Shown: positions 1-6,444 of the stretch, piece by piece
How positions within the stretch are numbered: the stretch's first letter is position 1
Layout of the letters: each line of letters starts with the position of its first letter
Source of the DNA: Clostridia bacterium
GTDB lineage: Bacteria > Bacillota > Clostridia > DUPQ01
Assembly (NCBI GenBank): GCA_030592085.1
Contig: JAUUZV010000102.1
Coordinates: 1 to 8,494, forward strand
Reading direction: 5' to 3'
DNA length: 8,494 nucleotides
Position numbers and translations under genes: made by a program
The notes under the pieces: generated by a model
What the model was told of the DNA's origin: nothing
The model's input: the letters and a program-made list of their open reading frames with translations, nothing else
Databases searched by the model: none

Positions 1-1257
1 GCTGCCAAATACGATGTATCATGTGCATCTTCAGGTGTAGCTAGAGGTGGTATAAAAGGTAAACTTGGCAATAGTGTTAAAGCTGGAATTTGTCATAGTT
101 TTACTTCAGATGGTCGTTGTATTTCTTTGTTAAAAATTCTATATACAAATTTTTGCATATACGATTGTAAATTCTGTATTAATCGAAAATCAAACGATGT
201 AAAACGTGCTACGTTCACTCCTAAAGAACTCTGTGAATTAACATATAATTTTTATGTTAGAAACTATATTGAAGGATTGTTTTTAAGCAGCGGAATTATT
301 AAAAATGCAAATTATACAACTGAGTTAATTTTTGAAACTATTATTATGTTACGAAATGAATATCATTTTAATGGATATATCCATGTAAAAATTATACCTG
401 GTACAGATCAAATACTTCTAGATAAACTTGGTTCAATAGTAGATAGAATGAGTATCAATATTGAATTACCGTCACAAAAAAGCCTTAAACTTTTAGCCCC
501 TGATAAAAATAAATATGATTTAATAACTCCAATGAAAAATATTAGTAGTAAAATTAAGCAAGCAAAACACCTTCGCAAACATTTTATTCATGCGCCTTCT
601 TATGTTCCTGCAGGTCAATCAACTCAAATGATTGTAGGTGCAACAAGTGATAGTGACTTAACTATGCTTAGATTAACAGAAGCTATGTACAACAAATATT
701 TATTGAAAAGAGTTTACTTTAGTGCTTATGTGCCAATAAACAGCGATCCTTTACTACCAGCAATAACAAATAAACCACCCATGTTTCGAGAACATCGCCT
801 TTATCAAGCCGATTTTCTTTTACGTTTCTATAAATTTACTGCTAATGAAATCCTAACTGAGGAATCACCAAATTTTAATCAATTTGTTGATCCAAAATGT
901 CAGTGGGCACTAAATAATCTTCATTTGTTCCCCATGGAAATTAATAAAGTATCTTATGAAGAATTGTTACGGATTCCTGGAATCGGTGTTACAGGAGCAA
1001 AGAGAATAGTGGCAACTAGACGGCTTGCTACAATTAAATTTGATCATTTAAAAAATATGGGTATTGTAGTAAAAAGAGCTAAATACTTTATTACTTGCCA
1101 TGGAAAATATAATTCTAATGTTACCTTTGATGCATTGAGTATAAAAACACATATGGTTCTAAACAGTAATAGTAAATATAGTGAAAATCAACTATCTTTT
1201 TTTACAAGTAGATTACCACTTCTTGGGGAGGGTTCCAATGTTGCTTTATCAATTTGA
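1..1257 (+). CDS. Putative DNA modification/repair radical SAM protein (5' end cut by window edge)
   Basis: The frame is open to base 1, so the gene starts upstream; the 418 codons present are nearly the whole family length, and I infer only about 10-20 residues are missing. The TTG at 127 is not the start, because codons 1-42 carry family-like sequence (DVSCASSG, GICHSF, DGRC). The radical SAM cluster motif CX3CX2C is at codons 52, 56 and 59 (bases 154-177), which would bind a 4Fe-4S cluster and S-adenosylmethionine. Further Cys at codons 8, 31 and 40 look conserved. A helix-hairpin-helix (YEELLRIPGIG... AKRI, codons about 317-340) near the C-terminus suggests DNA binding. From family knowledge (TIGR03916-like), members are paired with a DUF4130-type protein, as here, and that partner is sometimes fused to a uracil-DNA glycosylase domain; the substrate is unknown. 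The stop overlaps the next gene by 20 bases, implying translational coupling. The family call is firm, the reaction is not known. Confidence 0.9.
   Translation, partial: AAKYDVSCASSGVARGGIKGKLGNSVKAGICHSFTSDGRCISLLKILYTNFCIYDCKFCINRKSNDVKRATFTPKELCELTYNFYVRNYIEGLFLSSGIIKNANYTTELIFETIIMLRNEYHFNGYIHVKIIPGTDQILLDKLGSIVDRMSINIELPSQKSLKLLAPDKNKYDLITPMKNISSKIKQAKHLRKHFIHAPSYVPAGQSTQMIVGATSDSDLTMLRLTEAMYNKYLLKRVYFSAYVPINSDPLLPAITNKPPMFREHRLYQADFLLRFYKFTANEILTEESPNFNQFVDPKCQWALNNLHLFPMEINKVSYEELLRIPGIGVTGAKRIVATRRLATIKFDHLKNMGIVVKRAKYFITCHGKYNSNVTFDALSIKTHMVLNSNSKYSENQLSFFTSRLPLLGEGSNVALSI
1225..1232 (+). promoter_or_regulatory. Ribosome binding site that fixes the start of the DUF4130-type gene
   Basis: GGGGAGGG lies 5 bases before the ATG at 1238, inside the 3' end of the radical SAM gene. 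It chooses this ATG over the in-frame ATG at 1181, which would add 19 residues without family resemblance. Confidence 0.8.
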
Positions 1258-1996
1258 TGGGACATATGAAGGATTTATTACTAGTTTCTACTATGCTTTA
1301 AAAAACAATGAAACCCCCATCTTTTCACAAACAAATGAAACTCAACTTAACTTTCTTGATATTTCAATTGACGTTATTACCGATATGGTTATTTATAAAA
1401 AAATGGAAGCTTACTTAATTAATAAATGTACATATGATTGTTTTGATACAATTCACAAAGCATTTTTACACGATCAAGCTCCCCTATTTAATGACATATT
1501 CTATTTCACAAAAAAAGCGATGAAGTATAAAGAAGAAACATTATTTCTAAGAACTGATAATATTATCAACAATGTGTTACGTGCAAAACTCACCGTAGAA
1601 AGAGAAACACATAAAATGATTGGATTTCTTCGTTTTGCCAAAGTAACTCCTTCATTATTATTTGCAAATTACTCACCAACTAATAATGTCACTTCACTTT
1701 TATGCAATCATTTTACAGAAAGATATAAAAATTTTAATTTTGTAATTAATGATGTGAGTAGAAATATATTTGCAATTTATGATCAAAAAAAATGTGTAAT
1801 TGGTACTTATTGTGAACAACATTTGACTCAATTTAATGACATTGATGATGATTATGAATATTTTTTCAAGATTTATCATCATCATATTGCCATTCCAGAG
1901 CGAAAGAATCTAAGATTACAATCTAATTTCATGCCTAAAAAGTACTGGAAACATCTTATTGAAATGAAGCCAGCTAATAATCTTATTGAATTTTAA
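1238..1996 (+). CDS. DUF4130-type probable DNA metabolism protein, partner of the radical SAM protein
   Basis: A 252-residue protein, probably cytosolic. The start at 1238 is set by a strong ribosome binding site and by the family-like N-terminus YQFDGTYEGF. Other recognisable blocks are VERETHKMIGFLRF (about 120-133), NHFTERY (157-163) and a basic C-terminal block, HIAIPERKN then LQSNFMPKKYW (about 216-237). These match the family called 'probable DNA metabolism protein' (TIGR03915, DUF4130), which occurs next to this kind of radical SAM protein. In many bacteria it carries a C-terminal uracil-DNA glycosylase-like domain; here the protein ends just after the MPKKYW block, so that domain is absent. 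It overlaps the radical SAM gene by 20 bases, so the two are almost certainly co-translated and probably act together. No catalytic residues can be assigned; the biochemical role is unknown. Confidence 0.85.
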   Translation: MLLYQFDGTYEGFITSFYYALKNNETPIFSQTNETQLNFLDISIDVITDMVIYKKMEAYLINKCTYDCFDTIHKAFLHDQAPLFNDIFYFTKKAMKYKEETLFLRTDNIINNVLRAKLTVERETHKMIGFLRFAKVTPSLLFANYSPTNNVTSLLCNHFTERYKNFNFVINDVSRNIFAIYDQKKCVIGTYCEQHLTQFNDIDDDYEYFFKIYHHHIAIPERKNLRLQSNFMPKKYWKHLIEMKPANNLIEF

Positions 1997-2014
1997 TATT
2001 AATGTATATATAAT
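1986..2014 (+). promoter_or_regulatory. Predicted sigma-A-type promoter at the end of the DUF4130-type gene
   Basis: TTGAAT (1986-1991, 4 of 6 to the -35 consensus), a 17-base spacer and a perfect TATAAT (2009-2014). Transcription would start near 2021. The -35 box overlaps the last codons of the upstream gene. Such boxes arise by chance in AT-rich DNA, but the fit and spacing are good. Confidence 0.45.
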
Positions 2015-2020
2015 ATAACT

Positions 2021-2143
2021 ATATAACTATACGAATGACAAGAAAGGTCCTTAAATTGAGTAACATTAGATACACTACTAACTCTAGAATTATTTGATGG
2101 TCAAGTAACTGATACAAAGGATATTACTTGTGGCCATTTTTTT
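2021..2143 (+). ncRNA. Candidate short RNA or attenuated leader ahead of the HD-GYP gene
   Basis: Transcription from the promoter at 1986-2014 would meet the stem-loop and T-tract at 2097-2143, giving an RNA of roughly 120 bases. It matches no riboswitch class I can recognise: I saw no c-di-GMP, SAM, purine, T-box or preQ1 signatures. A minimal reading frame (TTG at 2056, preceded by AAAGG at 2043-2047, stop TGA at 2095-2097) ends on the first base of the stem, which is suggestive of a leader peptide but may be chance. It could be a small RNA, a regulated leader for the HD-GYP gene, or simply spurious. Confidence 0.25.
2097..2143 (+). terminator. Predicted intrinsic terminator between the DNA-repair pair and the HD-GYP gene
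   Basis: The left arm 2097-2108 pairs with 2124-2129 and 2132-2137 (12 pairs including one G-U, a 2-base bulge at 2130-2131, a 15-base loop), followed directly by a run of seven Ts at 2137-2143. The loop is large and the stem imperfect, so it is weaker than the hairpin at 3757-3786. It would end transcripts of the radical SAM/DUF4130 operon, or of a short leader RNA. Confidence 0.6.
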
Positions 2144-2171
2144 ATTTCTTTATAATTACCGATTTAAGAAT

Positions 2172-2208
2172 TTGCTCATTTGAATATAAACAATTTATAC
2201 TATATCAA
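2172..2208 (+). promoter_or_regulatory. Possible promoter of the HD-GYP gene
   Basis: Two overlapping candidates exist: TTGCTC (2172-2177), 18 bases, TATACT (2196-2201); and TTGAAT (2180-2185), 17 bases, TATCAA (2203-2208). Neither is strong. They lie beyond the terminator, so the HD-GYP gene would have its own transcript with a very short leader. AAAGGAGA at 2218-2225 is its ribosome binding site. Confidence 0.35.
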
Positions 2209-2231
2209 TTGTCTAAAAAAGGAGATATATA

Positions 2232-3755
2232 ATGAGACGTAGTAAGCGAGTTGATTCAGTTAAGAGTGAATATAAGATAATTATTGTTGATGATGATCAA
2301 GGTATCCTCGATTCTCTGTCATCTGTGTTAAATAGACAAGGATATTTAACCACTCAAATCACAAATCCACTAGAGGCTATTGAGCGAGTTAAAAATGAGC
2401 ATTTTGATTTAATGGTACTTGATTATCTAATGTCTCCAATTCATGGTGATACTGTTGTTGAAGAAATTCGAAAATTCAACTCTGAACTTTATATCCTATT
2501 ATTAACTGGTTACAAAGATCTAGCTCCACCACTTGAAACAATTAGAAAACTTGCTATACAGGGGTACTGTGAAAAAAGTGATAGATTTGATCAATTCATC
2601 TTATTAATTGAGTCAGGAATCAAATCAATTTCACAAAGGAGAACTATACAAAAATTTTCAGATGGATTAACAAAAATTTTACAATCTGTTCCTAATATTT
2701 ATCAATTACAACCTATTGGTAGTATCTTAGAACAAATATTACGTGATTTACTACCATTGCTAAACTCACAAAACGCATTTATCCTTATGGATAATTATGC
2801 TGAATTATCAGTTGATAGCAACCAGAGTATTTTTAAAGGTATTGGCAAATATTCTGATGGAGTATCTCATTTTATTGATTATTTAGGTCATGAAATGATG
2901 GAACAAATTGGTAATGCACGTGTTAATAAAAATAGCCTTAGATTTTCTGATGGGATTATAATTCCCCTCGTAAATGAATATGGTAATTCAATTGGTGTTA
3001 TTTTTGCAGAAATTGGACAAGGCGATATTGAAGGAGGAGTTAAATTACTTAAGTTATACTGCTCAATCGCAGCTTCATCAATTAACAATGCATTCTTACA
3101 TTCTTTAGTTAATGAAAAAAATGATGAATTATCAAAAACATATGGGATGTTAAGAGAACGTTATATGGATACCATTGAAGCACTACGCTTAGTAGTTGAT
3201 GCTAAAGATATTTATACACGTGGTCATTCAGATCGTGTCTCTTATTATGCGCTAAGAGTAAGTGAGAAATTAGAATTATCAGATATGATCACTGAAAAAA
3301 TAAGAATAGGTGGTTTATTCCATGACATTGGTAAAATTGGAACATCAGATGATTTGTTATCAAAGAAAGAGAAACTAACAAATAATGAATATGATGAAAT
3401 TAAAATGCATACTATTAGAGGTGCACATATACTATCAGCAGTAGCCATGTTTAATGATATAGTTCCAATTATAAGAAGCCATCACGAACGTTTAGATGGA
3501 ACTGGTTATCCAGATGGATTAAAAGCAGAAAAAATTTCTATGGAAACTAGAATTATTTCTGTTGTTGATGCATTTGACGCCATGATGAGCGACAGACAAT
3601 ACCGTGAAAAATTAGGGCTTGAAACAGCAAGAAAGCAATTAAAAGATGGTGCTGGTACTCAATTTGATAGTTCCGTTGTAGAAGTTTTCTTAGAACTAAC
3701 TCAAGACTTTGATAAATTTACAGTCGAACTAGATAAGTATCTCGAAGAAAAATAG
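2232..3755 (+). CDS. Response regulator with HD-GYP c-di-GMP phosphodiesterase domain
   Basis: A 507-residue soluble signalling protein. Residues about 14-130 form a receiver domain: acidic residues D20-D22, phospho-acceptor D64, T92 and K115 are in place, so it should be phosphorylated by a histidine kinase, which is not in this window. Residues about 160-290 look GAF-like (inferred from length and pattern, weakly supported), followed by a short helical linker to about 312. Residues about 315-490 are HD-GYP with H332, H364-D365, K368, H393, H417-H418-E419, G425-Y426-P427 and D446, all consistent with a working metal centre that hydrolyses c-di-GMP to pGpG or GMP. The ATG at 2232 follows AAAGGAGA by 6 bases. 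The gene stands alone, with terminators on both sides. No GGDEF cyclase is nearby, so its targets cannot be read from context. Confident on architecture and enzyme class. Confidence 0.93.
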   Translation: MRRSKRVDSVKSEYKIIIVDDDQGILDSLSSVLNRQGYLTTQITNPLEAIERVKNEHFDLMVLDYLMSPIHGDTVVEEIRKFNSELYILLLTGYKDLAPPLETIRKLAIQGYCEKSDRFDQFILLIESGIKSISQRRTIQKFSDGLTKILQSVPNIYQLQPIGSILEQILRDLLPLLNSQNAFILMDNYAELSVDSNQSIFKGIGKYSDGVSHFIDYLGHEMMEQIGNARVNKNSLRFSDGIIIPLVNEYGNSIGVIFAEIGQGDIEGGVKLLKLYCSIAASSINNAFLHSLVNEKNDELSKTYGMLRERYMDTIEALRLVVDAKDIYTRGHSDRVSYYALRVSEKLELSDMITEKIRIGGLFHDIGKIGTSDDLLSKKEKLTNNEYDEIKMHTIRGAHILSAVAMFNDIVPIIRSHHERLDGTGYPDGLKAEKISMETRIISVVDAFDAMMSDRQYREKLGLETARKQLKDGAGTQFDSSVVEVFLELTQDFDKFTVELDKYLEEK

Positions 3756-3756
3756 T

Positions 3757-3786
3757 AAAAAAGCTCCTTTTAAAAGGAGCTTTTTT
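3757..3786. terminator. Bidirectional intrinsic terminator between convergent genes
   Basis: A perfect palindrome: an A-tract (3757-3762), GCTCC (3763-3767), TTTTAAAA, GGAGC (3776-3780), then a T-tract (3781-3788). It starts one base after the HD-GYP stop codon, and its T-tract runs into the stop of the minus-strand alpha-galactosidase gene. The A-tract reads as a T-tract on the other strand, so it can end both transcripts. Confidence 0.92.
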
Positions 3787-5100
3787 TTATTTAAAATAAG
3801 TTAAAAATTCTTTATTAAATTCAAACATTTCATCAACCATTTGTCTTATCTCTTCTAGTGATAAAACTGCTGAAGTTAATGGGTCAAAATAAATAGCTTG
3901 ATATATTTTTTCTTTATCTCCAGTCATTGCTCCTGTTACAGCTAATTCTTCACATCTAGCTGAAGTATTCACTAATACTGCAAGATGATCTGGTAATGAA
4001 CCTACAGCAATACTTTGTATCCCTTGTCTTGATGCTAATACAGGAACTTCTACACAGCAACCTTCTGGGAGATTATCAATTAATCCAAAATTACGTACAT
4101 TTCCATTAAATTTAAACATAGTGTTATCACCAAAACATGCATTGAATATATAAGCGGCATACTCTTCACCTCTTTTTATATCAATCTCTTCTTTTTCTAA
4201 CCATTCAGTAATATCATTTTTCCAATTATCTTTTCTTTCAAGATATGAATCTCTTATAAAAGCATAAACGCCTGGATTCCAATTAGTACCATTTGTACAA
4301 TACTTTTCAATTAAGTCTTTTCTCTTTCTAAACCAAGCATTGTATTCTGAATTATGCCCACTTGACTCAGTAACATAATATCCAAAATGTTTATACATTT
4401 CATTTCTAACTAATTCTTGTTTATAAATCTCTTCATCATTTACTGCTTTCTTAATTAAAGGATAAGCATCTTCTCCATTCCATTGATAAGATAAATAAAA
4501 GGCTTGATGGTTAATACCTGCACATACATAATCAATTTCCTCTTTTGGAGCACCAATCCATTCGGCTAACATATTTGCAGTCCCTTGAACTGAATGACAC
4601 AGGCCTGTTACTTTAACTGTACTTTGCTCTTGCATAGCTCGACATAACATTGCCATTGGATTTGTATAATTTAAAAATATTGCATTAGGACAATATTTTT
4701 CAATATCACGACATATACTTATCATTAATGGATAAGTACGTAAAAAACGAAAAATCCCTGAAGGCCCTCTGGTATCTCCTACATTTATATCAACACCATA
4801 TTTCTTTGGAATTTCAATATCTTTACGCCACACATCTACATCACCTGCTAAAACTGTGCTTATAACTCCATCAGCATTTTTTAAAGCTTTAACACGATCT
4901 TTTGTAGCTGTAACTTTAGCTTTATAATTTCCTGCTTTGATTATTTTCAAAACAGCCTTTTTTATGTATTCTAAACGTTCATCATCAATATCCATTAGTG
5001 CTAGTTCACAATCGTTTAGAGCGTCAAATGACAAAATATCTTTTACTAATGTTCTTGTAAAACCAAAACTACCTGCTCCAATAAATGCAATTTTCTTCAT
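3787..5100 (-). CDS. melA: GH4 family alpha-galactosidase (MelA type)
   Basis: A 437-residue cytoplasmic enzyme with no signal peptide. GH4 enzymes need NAD and a divalent metal (usually Mn) and cleave by transient oxidation and elimination. Visible here: an N-terminal nucleotide-binding loop GAGSFGF (8-14) with D37 after beta-2, the TNPMA motif (146-150), CHSVQGTA (168-175) supplying metal ligand C168, and AGINH (194-198) supplying H198. CHSV, together with the blocks GNVRNFGLIDNLPEGCCVEV and VGSLPDHLAVL, matches E. coli and Bacillus MelA far better than the galacturonidase (CHEV) or 6-phospho-glucosidase (CDMP/CNVP) branches. The start is supported by AAGGGGA 7 bases upstream. It is last in a three-gene operon, 32 bases after the UDP-glucose dehydrogenase gene. 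No melibiose transporter is in view, so the natural galactoside is unknown. Confidence 0.9.
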   Translation of the reverse strand: MKKIAFIGAGSFGFTRTLVKDILSFDALNDCELALMDIDDERLEYIKKAVLKIIKAGNYKAKVTATKDRVKALKNADGVISTVLAGDVDVWRKDIEIPKKYGVDINVGDTRGPSGIFRFLRTYPLMISICRDIEKYCPNAIFLNYTNPMAMLCRAMQEQSTVKVTGLCHSVQGTANMLAEWIGAPKEEIDYVCAGINHQAFYLSYQWNGEDAYPLIKKAVNDEEIYKQELVRNEMYKHFGYYVTESSGHNSEYNAWFRKRKDLIEKYCTNGTNWNPGVYAFIRDSYLERKDNWKNDITEWLEKEEIDIKRGEEYAAYIFNACFGDNTMFKFNGNVRNFGLIDNLPEGCCVEVPVLASRQGIQSIAVGSLPDHLAVLVNTSARCEELAVTGAMTGDKEKIYQAIYFDPLTSAVLSLEEIRQMVDEMFEFNKEFLTYFK

Positions 5101-5132
5101 TAATGTATCCCCTTAATTTATAATTATTTTTA

Positions 5133-6440
5133 TTATACGCCAGTCCCAATATAAATAAAACCATTTTCTTTGACTGTTTCCTTATCATATAAGTTCCTAC
5201 TATCATAAAAAATATTTCCTTTTAATAGCGATTTCACTTCAGTCAAATCCAAATTACGAAACTCATTCCATTCTGTTAAAATAATTAGTGCATCAGATTC
5301 ACTTATAGCTTGTTTTGCAGTTGTAAAACAATTAATACTTGGAAATACTTTTTTCATACTTTTATTTCCTTTCGGGTCGTAAACATTTACTAAAGCGTTT
5401 TTTTCGAGTAAATCGCTTATTACAACTATTGCTGATGCTTGTCTAATATCATCTGTTTCTGGTTTAAAGGTTAAACCAAGCAAACAAATGGTTTTACCAT
5501 CTAAGTTATCAAAATATTTTAATAACTTATTAACAACATTTTTTTTCTGCTTTATATTTGCTTTACTCACAGTATTTATAATAGTCATTGGTGATGCAAA
5601 TTCATCACCTGTTACCACAAGTGCTTTTAAGTCTTTTGGAAAACAGCTCCCTCCAAATCCAGGGCCTGCATGTAAAAATTTCGGGCTTATTCGGCCATCT
5701 TTTCCTAGCGCTTTCTCAATATCTTTAATATTTGCGCCTACTTGTTCACACAAATTTGCCATTTCATTCATAAAACTTATTTTTGTTGCAAGAAAAGCAT
5801 TATTTGCATATTTTACTAATTCAGCACTTTCAATAGAACATATTAAATATGGAGTTTCACCAATATAAATTGGCTTGTATAGTTTTTTTATTGTTGCAAT
5901 CGCATGCTCATCATTACTCCCAATTACAACTTTATCTGGATGTGTGAAATCTTGAATAGCTTTACCTTCTCGTAAAAACTCAGGATTTGAAACTACTGAT
6001 ACTTTGAAATTACAATTACGTTTTATAAATTCCTGTTTAATAATTAAATCAACTTTTTTATTAGTACCAACTGGAACCGTGCTCTTAATAGCAACTACTA
6101 AATCCCCTGATGCCAATTTCCCAATATCTTTAGCTACTTGAAAAACTGAGGACATTTCAGCTTTTCCTTGTTCATTACTAGGTGTACCAACAGCAATAAA
6201 AACCACTTCAGTTAATGATAAAGCTTTATCTAAATCAGTAGTAAATGTTAATTTTTTGTTTTTAATACCTCTTGATAAATATTCTCCTATCCCAGGTTCA
6301 TATATTGGTGATTGTCCATTTTTTAAAAGATTAATTTTGTTATTATCCACATCAACACATGTAACATCTAATCCAAAATCTGCTAAACACACACCTGTAA
6401 CTAATCCAACATAACCTACACCAACTATACAAATTTTCAT
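5133..6440 (-). CDS. ugd: UDP-glucose 6-dehydrogenase
   Basis: A 435-residue cytoplasmic enzyme of usual family length that oxidises UDP-glucose to UDP-glucuronate with two NAD. Domains in order: an N-terminal Rossmann fold with GVGYVG (G7, G9, G12) and D30 at the end of beta-2; VGTP (84-87); STVPVGT (120-126); SNPEFLREG (151-159) with catalytic E154; a central helix with K210 and N214; GPGFGGSCFPKDL (259-271) with catalytic C266; and a C-terminal UDP-binding domain with GLTFKPETDDIR (322-333). All key residues are present. The start lies 4 bases after the stop of the flippase gene, and its AAAGGAG ribosome binding site sits within that gene's last codons. UDP-glucuronate would feed an acidic surface polysaccharide or teichuronic-type polymer, which is an inference from the flippase next door; related genes are also named tuaD or udg. 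Confidence 0.95.
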   Translation of the reverse strand: MKICIVGVGYVGLVTGVCLADFGLDVTCVDVDNNKINLLKNGQSPIYEPGIGEYLSRGIKNKKLTFTTDLDKALSLTEVVFIAVGTPSNEQGKAEMSSVFQVAKDIGKLASGDLVVAIKSTVPVGTNKKVDLIIKQEFIKRNCNFKVSVVSNPEFLREGKAIQDFTHPDKVVIGSNDEHAIATIKKLYKPIYIGETPYLICSIESAELVKYANNAFLATKISFMNEMANLCEQVGANIKDIEKALGKDGRISPKFLHAGPGFGGSCFPKDLKALVVTGDEFASPMTIINTVSKANIKQKKNVVNKLLKYFDNLDGKTICLLGLTFKPETDDIRQASAIVVISDLLEKNALVNVYDPKGNKSMKKVFPSINCFTTAKQAISESDALIILTEWNEFRNLDLTEVKSLLKGNIFYDSRNLYDKETVKENGFIYIGTGV

Positions 6441-6444
6441 TAAG

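Noticed and set aside
127..1257. Radical SAM gene starting at the TTG at 127
   Set aside because: The frame is open upstream and the upstream codons are family-like, so 127 is an internal Leu codon.
1700..1885. A minus-strand frame rich in Ile and Met
   Set aside because: Antisense shadow of the DUF4130-type gene; no ribosome binding site or motif.
2021..2143. A known c-di-GMP riboswitch controlling the HD-GYP gene
   Set aside because: It would make sense for the gene, but none of the conserved class I or II sequence blocks could be seen, so only an unclassified leader is proposed.
2128..2232. A 34-codon frame from TTG 2128 whose TAA overlaps the HD-GYP ATG (TAATG)
   Set aside because: It begins inside the terminator stem, reads through its T-tract as phenylalanines, and has no family resemblance; the neat overlap with the ATG is probably chance.
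2888..3448. Two short minus-strand frames (2888-3088 and 3245-3448)
   Set aside because: Antisense to the intact HD-GYP gene and without motif support.
5488..5868. A 126-codon plus-strand open frame
   Set aside because: It lies wholly antisense to the clearly functional UDP-glucose dehydrogenase gene and has no recognisable motif; a shadow frame.
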